DNA of 64,000 nucleotides from an uncultured Phocaeicola sp. (GTDB lineage Bacteria; Bacteroidota; Bacteroidia; Bacteroidales; Bacteroidaceae), in contig CALUGI010000001.1 in assembly GCA_944320135.1 (NCBI GenBank), forward strand, positions 82,629 through 146,628, in the 5' to 3' direction. The position numbers and the translations under genes were made by a program. Of this stretch, positions 9,371 through 17,721 are shown in pieces (the stretch's first letter is position 1; every line of letters starts with the position of its first letter). The notes beneath the pieces are model-generated. The model searched no databases and was not told the DNA's origin. It saw only the letters and a program-made list of their open reading frames with translations.

Positions 9371-10339
9371 ATGGCACTCCGTCTGGCAACATATTACCAT
9401 GCCGAAGACATCCCTTCCCTGCCCGGTTCGGATGCCTTTTGTTCCGTTGAGATGTTTCAGGCATTCCAACATGCCAAAGGATTCCGCCCCTTGCTGCTCG
9501 TGGCATACGAAGACGAACGTGCCGTAGGCAAACTGCTTTGCCTCACTCGGAAGTGCCTCCGCTCGCAACTTTTCTTCACCAAAACATACGTGTACGGCAC
9601 CGGCGAATATTTTCCGTCCTCCTATAAAAAAGAAGAAATATTCCGCGAACTGCTTGCCCGCTTCACGTCCATCTTCAAAGAGCGCGCCTTTCTGCTTGAG
9701 TTCCGCAACCTGAAAGAACCCCTTTTCGGCTACCGGTATTTCCGCGAATACGGCTATTTCCCCATACGCTGGCTGCGCGTGCGCAACTCCGTACACGGCA
9801 ACTGTATCGACAAATGGATGAGCATTTCAAGGAAACGGCAGATAAGCCGAGGACTGAAGAACGGAGCGGAAATGGACGTAGCGCGAACAGAGCAGGAAGT
9901 GAAAGACTTCTTCAACCTCCTGCGACGCTATTATTCTTCAAAGATTTACCGCTATTTGCCAGACATCGACTTTTTTCTTTCCCTGCAAAGGCAATCGTCC
10001 GAACGCGCGAAGATATTCATCATCCGCTACAAAGGGAGAATCATCGGCGGCTCCGTATGCTTGTTTTCCGACAAGGACGCCTACCTTCTCTTTTCGGGCG
10101 GACTGCGGAAAAGCTATCCGCTGCAATATCCGGGCGTTTTGGCCGTATGGAACGCGATGACATACGCCCACGACCACGGTTACGACCATTTCGAATTCAT
10201 CGAGGCGGGACTTCCGTTCAAGAAATACGGCTACCGCGACTTCATCCTCCGCTTCGGAGGCAGGCAGATGAGCAGCCGCCGCTGGTTCCGTGTCGGTTGG
10301 GGATGGCTGAACCGGCTGCTTATCAAGTTTTATGTCTGA
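9371..10339 (+). CDS. FemAB/GNAT-like acyl transferase family protein
   Basis: A 322-residue soluble protein resembling the Acetyltransf_6/FemAB-like superfamily, two tandem GNAT-like folds that transfer acyl or aminoacyl groups. The C-terminal half carries the typical pattern: ERAKIFIIRYKGRIIGGSVC (the central strand before the acyl-CoA site), YLLFSGGLRKSYPLQYPGVL, and DHFEFIEAGLPFKKYGYRDF. The N-terminal half contains a short-strand-rich domain (FRPLLLVAYEDERAVGKLLC). Members act in peptidoglycan bridge formation or cell-surface glycan modification; the actual acceptor is not deducible. It is monocistronic, divergent from the nitroreductase and convergent with the cytidylate-kinase-like gene 29 bases downstream. 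Confidence 0.75.
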   Translation: MALRLATYYHAEDIPSLPGSDAFCSVEMFQAFQHAKGFRPLLLVAYEDERAVGKLLCLTRKCLRSQLFFTKTYVYGTGEYFPSSYKKEEIFRELLARFTSIFKERAFLLEFRNLKEPLFGYRYFREYGYFPIRWLRVRNSVHGNCIDKWMSISRKRQISRGLKNGAEMDVARTEQEVKDFFNLLRRYYSSKIYRYLPDIDFFLSLQRQSSERAKIFIIRYKGRIIGGSVCLFSDKDAYLLFSGGLRKSYPLQYPGVLAVWNAMTYAHDHGYDHFEFIEAGLPFKKYGYRDFILRFGGRQMSSRRWFRVGWGWLNRLLIKFYV

Positions 10340-10368
10340 TTCAATCGGCTCCCTTCTGCCAAAAACGC

Positions 10369-10998
10369 CTACAGTTTCAGCTTCATCGTCACGAACTGCT
10401 TGATAAAATCCACCGTCCCGTCAATGCCCAGCACGGACGAATCGATGCAAAGGTGATATGTGGCCGCAGCGCCCCATGTCTTGTAGCTGTAATAGTTGTA
10501 ATAAGAAGAACGTTTCTTGTCGGCTTTTTCCATCAGTTCTTCCGCTTCATCGGCGGCAATGCCATGCAAGCGCATCAAGCGTTCGATGCGCGCTTCGGGA
10601 GAAGCCGAGACGAACACGTTGGCGCAACGCGGATGGTCGCGCAGAATATAGTCGGCGCAACGCCCCACGAAAAGGCACGACTTCTCTTCCGCCAGCTTGC
10701 GTATCACGTCGCTCTGAATCTTGAACAGCGAATCGTTGCTCAAATAAGAATTATACGGATAAGCCCCTTCCGTGATAAACGGAAAGCGCGTGCCGAACAG
10801 CCCTCCCAGAATAGTTTGCGAAGCCTTTTCATCGGCTTTCTCGAAAAACTCCCGGCAAAGCCCGCTTTCTTTCGACGCCAGATTAATCAGCTCTTTGTCA
10901 TAAAACGAGATGCCCAACTTTCCGGCCAGCTTCTCTCCTATCTCTTTCCCGCCGCTGCCCAGCTGACGGCCCAGATTGATTACATAGTGCTCGTTCAT
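10369..10998 (-). CDS. Cytidylate kinase-like family protein
   Basis: A 209-residue P-loop protein of the cytidylate kinase-like family. The P-loop variant is INLGRQLGSGGKEIGEKLA at residues 7-25; the segment EEKSCLFVGRCADYILRDHP and the arginine-rich region SPEARIERLMRLHGI match family landmarks. True CMP kinase (Cmk) is a separate gene in Bacteroidales, so the substrate is unclear. A -7 box TATTTTTG lies on the minus strand at 11025-11032, 26 bases before the ATG. It is convergent with the FemAB-like gene. Confidence 0.85.
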   Translation of the reverse strand: MNEHYVINLGRQLGSGGKEIGEKLAGKLGISFYDKELINLASKESGLCREFFEKADEKASQTILGGLFGTRFPFITEGAYPYNSYLSNDSLFKIQSDVIRKLAEEKSCLFVGRCADYILRDHPRCANVFVSASPEARIERLMRLHGIAADEAEELMEKADKKRSSYYNYYSYKTWGAAATYHLCIDSSVLGIDGTVDFIKQFVTMKLKL

Positions 10999-11024
10999 AG
11001 TGCATGTCTGTTTTGTTCATAAAG

Positions 11025-11032
11025 CAAAAATA
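11025..11032 (-). promoter_or_regulatory. -7 box upstream of the cytidylate-kinase-like gene
   Basis: TATTTTTG on the minus strand matches TAnnTTTG. A TTTG lies 15 bases further upstream, shorter than the preferred 19-21 spacing, so only the -7 element is well supported. Confidence 0.4.
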
Positions 11033-11122
11033 AAAATTTTCCGCCACAAATGCCGTTTCGGATGCACATATTTTTCGCACGGCTTCTGCGGAAACCGGCT
11101 TTTCGATGCGGCAAGCACAAAA

Positions 11123-11210
11123 AAGACGAGCGTCCGTCCTATTCAAGACGACCGCTCATTCCTTTGAAGACGGGCGGTCATCCCGAACAAGACGACCGCT
11201 CATCTTTCAT
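11123..11210 (+). repeat. Four exact-length 22-base tandem units (array B)
   Basis: Units start at 11123, 11145, 11167 and 11189, each exactly 22 bases long and beginning AAGACGA or AAGACGG. Units 2 and 4 share AAGACGACCGCTCAT (15 bases); unit 3 is AAGACGGGCGGTCATCCCG. The array ends 9 bases before the stop of the minus-strand DUF4301 gene. It has the clearest phase of the arrays in the window. Confidence 0.85.
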
Positions 11211-11219
11211 TATCTTGCC

Positions 11220-12743
11220 TTACTGATGCTGTTCGCGCAACAAGTCGTTGACGGTTTTCACCGGATTAAACGTACTCAGGGGCACTTCTACGAAAACAGT
11301 GTTCCAGTCGCTCATCGAACCGTTCCACAAGCCCGGAAGTTCGAGAGCCTTGAGGTCTTTTCCGTTCTTCGACTTGTAGGAGATAAATCCCGTTGATTTG
11401 TCCACATGCTCCAGAAGGTTGAACTTGTTCCCCTTGTAGTCGCGCACCGCACAAACCAAATCCACCGGATTGAAATGCGTGCCTTTCTCGAACATCGCTT
11501 TCTTTTCAGGGTCTTTCATGTCAATCTGAGAGCTTTCGAGAATCTGCAACGAAACGGTCCCGTCGGCATTGTAAGCAAGGAACGGACCTCCGCCCGGTTC
11601 TCCCACATTCTTCACCATACCGCACACGCGCATCGGGCGGTTCAACTTCTTGCGCAAGTAGATAACAAGGTCGGCATCCTCCATATCTTTGATGTCTTCT
11701 TTGCGGCAATGCAACCGCTGCTGCACGAAGCGAATCATGTCTTCCAGCTGGTCGTGGCGGTAGTGCCCACTGTCCAACAGCTCCAGATACTCGAACGCCT
11801 GCTTCTGGAGAGTAACCAGCACGCCGGCTATCACCTTTTTATATAATACGGTATCGTCTTTCAAGCGATCGGGCACCACATTGTCGATATTCTTGATAAA
11901 CACGATGTCCGCATCCAAATCGTTCAAGTTCTCAATCAGCGCGCCGTGGCCTCCCGGACGGAACAAGAGCTGTCCGTCCTTGTCGCGGAACGGCTTGTTG
12001 TCCATATCAGCGGCAACGGTATCCGTGCTCGGTTTCTGCTCCGAAAAGCTGATGTCGTACTTCACCCCATATTTCGCTTCATATTCCGCAGCTTTTGCCT
12101 CAACCAACTTGGCGAAAAGGGCGCGGTGTTCGGTAGAAACCGTAAAATGAACGTTCACTTGTCCGGTTTTGCCCGCCGCATAAAGCGCACCTTCCACCAG
12201 ATGTTCTTCCAGCGGAGTACGCACGCCGTCGGCATAGCGATGGAATTTCAACAGTCCTTTCGGCAGAGAGCCGTAATTCAGCCCGGCGGACTCCAGCAGA
12301 TTGGAAGCAACCGCCTTATATTGCTTCTCGCTCAACAAGGCATCGACGCTCTTGCCCGTGTTGTCCATGCAAGCGGCGTTCAAATCGTTGTAAAAGGCGA
12401 AATCATGGATATGGTCGAAAAACTTCTTCTCGAAGTCTGTGGTCGGAACGTTATAGTCCGCGCCGAGAAACTCAAACATATTCTTGAACATACGGCTTGC
12501 CGCACCCGAAGCGGGCACGAACTTGACTATCTTCTTGTCGCCGTCCTTATAGGCGTCCCAAGCCGCAAGGCATTCTTTCTGCATGTTCTCGTCGGGAACG
12601 ACAATCCCGCCATTGTCGACAGAAGCTGCCGCATACAATTTCAGATAAGGGAACCCTTTTTCAAAACAAGCCAGCTGTTCGGCAATTTTTTCTTCGGAAA
12701 TGCCTTTCCGGAGCAATAAGTCTTTGTCTTCCTGTGTCAACAT
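11220..12743 (-). CDS. DUF4301 family protein
   Basis: A 507-residue member of DUF4301, a Bacteroidetes-typical family. The segment IVKFVPASGAASRMFKNMFEFL near residue 75 looks like the nucleotide-binding loop of sugar nucleotidyltransferases, and GQLLFRPGGHGALIENLNDLDADIVFIKNIDNVVPDR resembles the uridylyltransferase-type substrate loop, so nucleotidyltransferase-like activity is plausible but unproven. No signal peptide is seen. It is divergent from relA; the 3' end is followed by the exact 22-base array. Confidence is high that this is a real gene of this family, low for its reaction. Confidence 0.85.
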   Translation of the reverse strand: MLTQEDKDLLLRKGISEEKIAEQLACFEKGFPYLKLYAAASVDNGGIVVPDENMQKECLAAWDAYKDGDKKIVKFVPASGAASRMFKNMFEFLGADYNVPTTDFEKKFFDHIHDFAFYNDLNAACMDNTGKSVDALLSEKQYKAVASNLLESAGLNYGSLPKGLLKFHRYADGVRTPLEEHLVEGALYAAGKTGQVNVHFTVSTEHRALFAKLVEAKAAEYEAKYGVKYDISFSEQKPSTDTVAADMDNKPFRDKDGQLLFRPGGHGALIENLNDLDADIVFIKNIDNVVPDRLKDDTVLYKKVIAGVLVTLQKQAFEYLELLDSGHYRHDQLEDMIRFVQQRLHCRKEDIKDMEDADLVIYLRKKLNRPMRVCGMVKNVGEPGGGPFLAYNADGTVSLQILESSQIDMKDPEKKAMFEKGTHFNPVDLVCAVRDYKGNKFNLLEHVDKSTGFISYKSKNGKDLKALELPGLWNGSMSDWNTVFVEVPLSTFNPVKTVNDLLREQHQ

Positions 12744-12878
12744 AAATATATTATTTTAGGTTCATGAAAATCCACGCCAACGGATGCCCAAAAATATAAA
12801 AAATCCCGAAAGATAGCACCAAAAAGGCAGAAAAAAAGTAACTTTACCCGCAAACTAAAAGATTTAAGGAATAAGGTT

Positions 12879-15092
12879 ATGGAAAAGAACGTTTTTTTCA
12901 CTCCGGAGGAACACAGGCAACTGATTGCTCTCTACAGGAAACTGCTTTCCTTGTCGAAAGACACGCTGCAAAAAGACGATTGCCGGAAGCTGAAATCCCA
13001 CCTTATAAAAGATATGTCTGCGGGAGCGATTCCGCGAAACGTGTTCGGGATGAATCCCGTCATCGAAGATATGCAGACCGCCGTCATCGTGGCTGAGGAA
13101 ATCGGCATGCGGCGCGCGTCTATCCTCGGAATCATGCTCCATGAATCTGTAGAATACAATTTATGCACGCTCGACACCATCCGGGAGGAATATGGAGAGG
13201 ACGTGGCAGGCATCATACGCGGGCTGGCAAAAGTCAACGAGCTTTATGCCAAAAGCCCGGCGATCGAATCGGAAAACTTCCGCAACCTTTTGCTGTCGTT
13301 CGCCGAGGATATGCGCGTCATCCTGATCATCATTGCCGACAGGGTGAACCTGATGCGCCAGATTAAAGACAGCCCGAATGAAGAGGCGCGCCTGAAGGTG
13401 TCCAACGAAGCGGCCTATCTGTACGCTCCGCTTGCGCACAAGCTGGGACTGTACAAGCTGAAATCGGAACTGGAAGACCTTTCTTTGAAATATACGCAAC
13501 ACGACATCTACTACCACATCAAAGAGAAGCTCAACGCCACCAAGGAAGCCCGTGACCGATACATAGAGGCTTTCATCGAGCCTATCCGCAAAAAGCTGGA
13601 AGCCTCCGGACTGAAGTTCCACATGAAGGGCCGGACCAAATCCATCCACTCCATCTACCAGAAGATGAAGCGGCAGGGATGCCCGTTCGAGGGAGTGTAC
13701 GACCTTTTCGCCATCCGCATCATCCTCGACTCTCCGCTCGACAAGGAGAAGCAGGAGTGCTGGCAAGCCTACTCCATCGTGACGGACATGTATCTGCCCA
13801 ACCCGAAACGCCTGCGCGACTGGCTCTCCGTGCCGAAAAGCAACGGATACGAATCGCTCCACATCACAGTGATGGGGCCGGAAGGGAAATGGGTGGAAGT
13901 GCAGATACGCACCGAACGAATGGACGAGATAGCGGAAAAAGGACTTGCCGCCCACTGGAGATACAAGGGCATCAAGGGAGAAACGGGGCTGGACGAATGG
14001 CTGAACTCCATCCGGGAAACGCTGGAAAGCGCGGACAATGACTTGGACGCAATGGACCAGTTCAAACTGGACTTGTACAAAGACGAGGTGTTCGTGTTCA
14101 GCCCGAAAGGAGACCTCTACAAGCTCCCGAAAGGAGCGACCGTGCTCGACTTCGCCTTTTCCATCCACTCCAACGTAGGATGCCGGTGCATCGGAGCGAA
14201 AGTGAACGGGAAGAACGTGCAGCTCCGCCAAAAGCTGAACAGCGGCGACCAGGTGGAAATCATGACATCCAACACGCAAACCCCCAAACGCGACTGGCTG
14301 AACTTCGTCACCACCTCGAAAGCGAGAAACAAAATCCGCCAAGCGCTGAAAGAGATAGCCGCGCGCCAGAGCGAGTTTGCCAAAGAAACGCTGGAACGCA
14401 AATTCAAGAACCGCAAAATCGAGTATGACGAGGCCATCATGATGCGCCTCATCCGGAAAATGGGATTCAAGACGGTGACGGACTTTTACCAAAGCATCTC
14501 CGACGAGTCGGCCGACGTGAACGCCATTATCGACAAATACGTGGAAATGCAGAAACGGGAAAACGAACTGCGCGACGAAATCACCTACCGGAGCGCGGAA
14601 GGATACAACATGCCCGCCCATCCTGCGGAAGCGAAAGACTACAAAGACGACGTGCTTGTCATCGACCGCAACCTGAAAGGGCTCGACTTCACTTTGGCCA
14701 AGTGCTGCCATCCCATCTACGGAGACGACGTGTTCGGCTTCATCAGCATCAACGGAGGCATCAAGATTCACCGGAACGACTGCCCCAACGCAAAAGAGCT
14801 GAAATCGCGCTTCCCCTACCGTATCGTGAAGGCGCGCTGGGCAGGGAAAAGCCAAGGAAAGCAATATCCCATCACGCTGCGCATCGTGGGACATGACGAC
14901 ATCGGCATCGTCACGAACATCACTTCCATCATCAACAAGGAAGACAACATCCTGCTCCGCGCCATCAGCATCGACTCGCACGACGGATTGTTTTCCGGCA
15001 TGATTACGGTGACCGTGGACGACAACGCGAAACTCGAAGCCCTGATAAAAAAGATAAAAACAGTAAAGGGCGTCATGCAGGTTAACCGATAA
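12879..15092 (+). CDS. relA: RelA/SpoT family (p)ppGpp synthetase with degenerate hydrolase domain
   Basis: A 737-residue RelA/SpoT homologue of the stringent response. Domain order: degenerate HD hydrolase (about 20-200), synthetase (about 235-355) with GRTKSIHSIYQKMKR, VYDLFAIRIIL, SNGYESLH and VEVQIRT, TGS (about 403-462), helical region, zinc-finger-like CC motif (LAKCCHPIYGDDVFGF, near 607) and a C-terminal ACT domain. In the hydrolase region the metal-binding HD is H88-E89, the catalytic ED pair is E92-Y93 and the first His position reads N59-P60, so hydrolysis is probably lost while synthesis motifs look intact. A separate bifunctional SpoT would then be expected elsewhere. It is 2 bases from the next open frame and may be cotranscribed with the DUF1573 gene. 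Confidence 0.93.
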   Translation: MEKNVFFTPEEHRQLIALYRKLLSLSKDTLQKDDCRKLKSHLIKDMSAGAIPRNVFGMNPVIEDMQTAVIVAEEIGMRRASILGIMLHESVEYNLCTLDTIREEYGEDVAGIIRGLAKVNELYAKSPAIESENFRNLLLSFAEDMRVILIIIADRVNLMRQIKDSPNEEARLKVSNEAAYLYAPLAHKLGLYKLKSELEDLSLKYTQHDIYYHIKEKLNATKEARDRYIEAFIEPIRKKLEASGLKFHMKGRTKSIHSIYQKMKRQGCPFEGVYDLFAIRIILDSPLDKEKQECWQAYSIVTDMYLPNPKRLRDWLSVPKSNGYESLHITVMGPEGKWVEVQIRTERMDEIAEKGLAAHWRYKGIKGETGLDEWLNSIRETLESADNDLDAMDQFKLDLYKDEVFVFSPKGDLYKLPKGATVLDFAFSIHSNVGCRCIGAKVNGKNVQLRQKLNSGDQVEIMTSNTQTPKRDWLNFVTTSKARNKIRQALKEIAARQSEFAKETLERKFKNRKIEYDEAIMMRLIRKMGFKTVTDFYQSISDESADVNAIIDKYVEMQKRENELRDEITYRSAEGYNMPAHPAEAKDYKDDVLVIDRNLKGLDFTLAKCCHPIYGDDVFGFISINGGIKIHRNDCPNAKELKSRFPYRIVKARWAGKSQGKQYPITLRIVGHDDIGIVTNITSIINKEDNILLRAISIDSHDGLFSGMITVTVDDNAKLEALIKKIKTVKGVMQVNR

Positions 15093-15132
15093 AATGATAC
15101 CTTTGCAAACGGAATACAAACGAACACCAACC

Positions 15133-15528
15133 ATGAAAAAATTCTTATTCGCAGCGTTCATGCTGGCCGTGAACGTATTTTTCGTGCTGGCGCAAGGCAC
15201 GGCACAGATTACATTCGAGAAGACGACGCACGACTTCGGCTCTTTCCCCGAAAGCAGTCCGAAAGTGACCTGCACATTCAAGTTCAAGAATACGGGCGAC
15301 GGCCCGTTGGTTATCCATCAGGCCATAGCGTCATGCGGATGTGCCGTCCCCCAATATCCGAAAGAGCCTATCAAGCCCGGCGAAAGCGGAGAAGTGACCG
15401 TCACTTACAACGGGGCGGGAAAATTCCCCGGACACTTCCGCAAAACAATCACCCTGCGCACCAATTCGAAGAACGAAATCACCCGACTGATTATCGAAGG
15501 CGACATGACTTCCGCCGAAGCGAAATAG
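15133..15528 (+). CDS. Secreted DUF1573 protein
   Basis: A 131-residue exported protein: signal peptide MKKFLFAAFMLAVNVFFVLAQ, then one DUF1573 domain with an immunoglobulin-like (ASH/MSP-type) fold. The hallmarks are TTHDFGSFPE, CTFKFKNTGDGPLVI, ASCGCAVPQYPKEPIKPGESG and HFRKTITLRTNS. DUF1573 domains are abundant in Bacteroidetes periplasmic and surface proteins; function unknown. The start at 15133 is chosen over 15094 because the signal peptide starts there. It lies 40 bases after relA. Confidence 0.88.
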   Translation: MKKFLFAAFMLAVNVFFVLAQGTAQITFEKTTHDFGSFPESSPKVTCTFKFKNTGDGPLVIHQAIASCGCAVPQYPKEPIKPGESGEVTVTYNGAGKFPGHFRKTITLRTNSKNEITRLIIEGDMTSAEAK

Positions 15529-15538
15529 GCCTTCTCCG

Positions 15539-15660
15539 AAACGCCCCCGCTCTCCGCTGAAACGCCGCGAGACTTTACGAGAAAAGTCGCGGCATTCAAG
15601 CGGAAAGACGGGGAGATTTTTGCGCCAAAGCCGCCCGACCTGAACGGCAACAATTCACCC
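15539..15660 (+). repeat. Degenerate ~22-base periodic array (array C)
   Basis: Units of an A-run plus GC block begin at 15539, 15560, 15582, 15604, 15627 and 15649 (steps 21, 22, 22, 23, 22). Units read for example AAACGCCCCCGCTCTCCGCT and AAACGCCGCGAGACTTTACG. The array fills almost the whole gap between the DUF1573 gene and the OPT transporter. Confidence 0.65.
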
Positions 15661-15676
15661 TTTAAGCCATAAACAC

Positions 15677-17665
15677 ATGAAAGAAGAAAACGAAAGACCG
15701 ACGGGACTGCCCGACAATGCGTTCCGTCCGCTCAAACCGGGCGAAAAATACGAGCCTTTGATGTCACCCGAAAAGACCTATCCCGAAGTCAACCTGTGGT
15801 CTGTCTCGTGGGGAATTGTCATGGCGGTCATCTTTTCCGCCGCAGCCGCCTATCTGGGCCTGAAGGTAGGCCAGGTGTTCGAGGCGGCCATCCCTATCGC
15901 CATCATCGCCGTGGGCATCTCCAGCGCCGCGAAGCGCAAAGGCGCGCTCGGCGAGAACGTGATGATTCAGTCTATCGGAGCCTGTTCGGGAGTGATTGTG
16001 GCCGGAGCCATATTCACCCTCCCCGCCCTCTACATCCTTCAGGAGAAATATCCTGAAATGACGGTCAACTTCATGCAGATGTTCGTCAGCTCCCTGTTGG
16101 GAGGCGTGCTGGGCATCCTGTTCCTCATCCCGTTCCGCAAATACTTCGTAAAAGAAAAGCACGGAGAATACCCCTTTCCTGAAGCGACGGCCAGCACGCA
16201 AGTGCTCGTTTCGGGAGCGAAAGGAGGCGACCAAGCCAAGCCGCTGCTCATGGCTGGTCTGGTGGGAGGTCTGTACGACTTCATCGTAGGAACCTTCGGA
16301 TGGTGGAACGAAAACTTCACGAGCCGCGTATGCGGATGGGGAGAGACGATAGCCGACAAGTTCAAGCTGGTATTCAAAATCAACACGGGAGCAGCCGTAT
16401 TGGGGTTAGGCTACATCGTCGGACTGAAGTATGCCGCCATCATCTGCGCAGGCTCGGTGGCCGTGTGGTGGGTCATCGTTCCGGGCATTTCGCTGCTCTG
16501 GGGCGACCAAGTGCTGAACGCATGGAACCCTGAAATCACTTCCGCCGTAAAAGACATGTCGCCCGAAACCATCTTCAGCGAATACGCCAAGAGCATCGGC
16601 ATCGGCGGCATCGCTATGGCCGGAATCATCGGCATCGTGCGCTCATGGGGCATCATCAAAAGTGCGGTGGGACTTGCAGCGAGCGAAATGAAAGGAAAGA
16701 AAACGGAAGAAGGAGTGGAACGCACCCAAAAAGACCTCTCCATGAAAGTCATCGCTTTCGGGTCTGTCTTCACGCTGGCGCTCACTCTGCTCTTTTTCTA
16801 TTTCGACGTGATGCAGGGCAACGTGCTCCATACGGTTGTGGCTATCCTGCTTGTGGCCGGAATCTCCTTCCTCTTCACCACTGTAGCAGCCAACGCCATC
16901 GCCATTGTAGGAACAAACCCCGTATCAGGCATGACGCTGATGACCCTGATTCTGGCATCCGTCATCATGGTAGCCGTAGGTCTGAAAGGCGCGGCAGGCA
17001 TGGTCGCAGCCCTTGTAATGGGGGGCGTGGTCTGCACGGCTCTGTCGATGGCCGGCGGATTTATCACCGACCTGAAAATCGGATACTGGCTCGGAAGCAC
17101 GCCCAAGAAGCAAGAAAGCTGGAAGTTCCTCGGCACGTTGGTTTCTGCCGCCACCGTAGGCGGAGTAATCATGGTGCTGAACGATTCATACGGATTTACG
17201 AGCGGACAATTGGCTGCGCCGCAAGCCAACGCAATGGCCGCCGTAATAGACCCTCTGATGAACGGAGTGGGCGCGCCGTGGCTGCTCTACGGAATCGGCG
17301 CACTGCTGGCCTTGACGCTGACGCTCTGCAAGGTACCGGCATTGGCCTTCGCTCTGGGCATGTTCATCCCCTTGGAGTTGAACCTTCCGCTCCTGGTGGG
17401 CGGCGCCGTCAACTGGTACGTAACAAGCCGGAGCAAGGACGCTTCAACAAACAATGCACGTCAGGAAAAAGGAACGTTATTGGCTTCAGGATTCATAGCC
17501 GGAGGCGCACTGATGGGAGTGGTGAGCGCTGTCATGCGCTATTGCGACATCAATTTCATCCATGAAGAATGGCTTGGCAATCCGCTGAGCCAAGTGGTGT
17601 CACTCATCGCCTACATCCTGCTCATCGCCTATATGGTCAAAGCAAGCATGAAGCTCAAGCGATAA
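15677..17665 (+). CDS. OPT family oligopeptide/metal-chelate transporter
   Basis: A 662-residue polytopic membrane protein of the OPT superfamily, which imports oligopeptides or peptide/metal chelates. About 14-16 hydrophobic helices are visible. Family landmarks are WGIVMAVIFSAAAAYLGLKVGQVFEAAIP, EYPFPEATASTQVLVSGA, NAIAIVGTNPVSGMTLMTLI and PALAFALGMFIPLELNLPL. This is the bacterial-type OPT architecture, typical length for Bacteroidales. It probably forms its own unit; a perfect 15-bp hairpin follows at 17673. The transported substrate cannot be deduced. Confidence 0.93.
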   Translation: MKEENERPTGLPDNAFRPLKPGEKYEPLMSPEKTYPEVNLWSVSWGIVMAVIFSAAAAYLGLKVGQVFEAAIPIAIIAVGISSAAKRKGALGENVMIQSIGACSGVIVAGAIFTLPALYILQEKYPEMTVNFMQMFVSSLLGGVLGILFLIPFRKYFVKEKHGEYPFPEATASTQVLVSGAKGGDQAKPLLMAGLVGGLYDFIVGTFGWWNENFTSRVCGWGETIADKFKLVFKINTGAAVLGLGYIVGLKYAAIICAGSVAVWWVIVPGISLLWGDQVLNAWNPEITSAVKDMSPETIFSEYAKSIGIGGIAMAGIIGIVRSWGIIKSAVGLAASEMKGKKTEEGVERTQKDLSMKVIAFGSVFTLALTLLFFYFDVMQGNVLHTVVAILLVAGISFLFTTVAANAIAIVGTNPVSGMTLMTLILASVIMVAVGLKGAAGMVAALVMGGVVCTALSMAGGFITDLKIGYWLGSTPKKQESWKFLGTLVSAATVGGVIMVLNDSYGFTSGQLAAPQANAMAAVIDPLMNGVGAPWLLYGIGALLALTLTLCKVPALAFALGMFIPLELNLPLLVGGAVNWYVTSRSKDASTNNARQEKGTLLASGFIAGGALMGVVSAVMRYCDINFIHEEWLGNPLSQVVSLIAYILLIAYMVKASMKLKR

Positions 17666-17672
17666 AATGCCC

Positions 17673-17717
17673 GTCGCTCGCAGAAACATTCCCGCAAGAA
17701 GCGTTTCTGCGAGCGAC
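17673..17717. terminator. Perfect 15-bp hairpin between convergent OPT and heparin lyase genes
   Basis: GTCGCTCGCAGAAAC at 17673-17687 pairs without mismatch with GTTTCTGCGAGCGAC at 17703-17717 around a 15-base loop. It is located between two convergent stop codons and likely acts in both directions. T-richness follows on the plus side (GTTTCTATTTG). Confidence 0.75.
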
Positions 17718-17721
17718 GTTT

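Noticed and set aside
11123-11210. CRISPR array
   Set aside because: Units of 22 bases abut each other with no spacers and vary along their length; no cas genes are in the window.
12879-13500. Frameshift or sequencing error explaining the degenerate hydrolase motifs of RelA
   Set aside because: The reading frame is continuous and the surrounding helices are conserved in pattern; the changes are substitutions at motif residues only.
13161-15287. 708-codon open frame on the minus strand opposite relA
   Set aside because: It is a shadow of the relA reading frame: composition is biased (Val, Phe, Arg, His rich), no domain is recognisable, and the plus-strand frame is a full RelA/SpoT protein.
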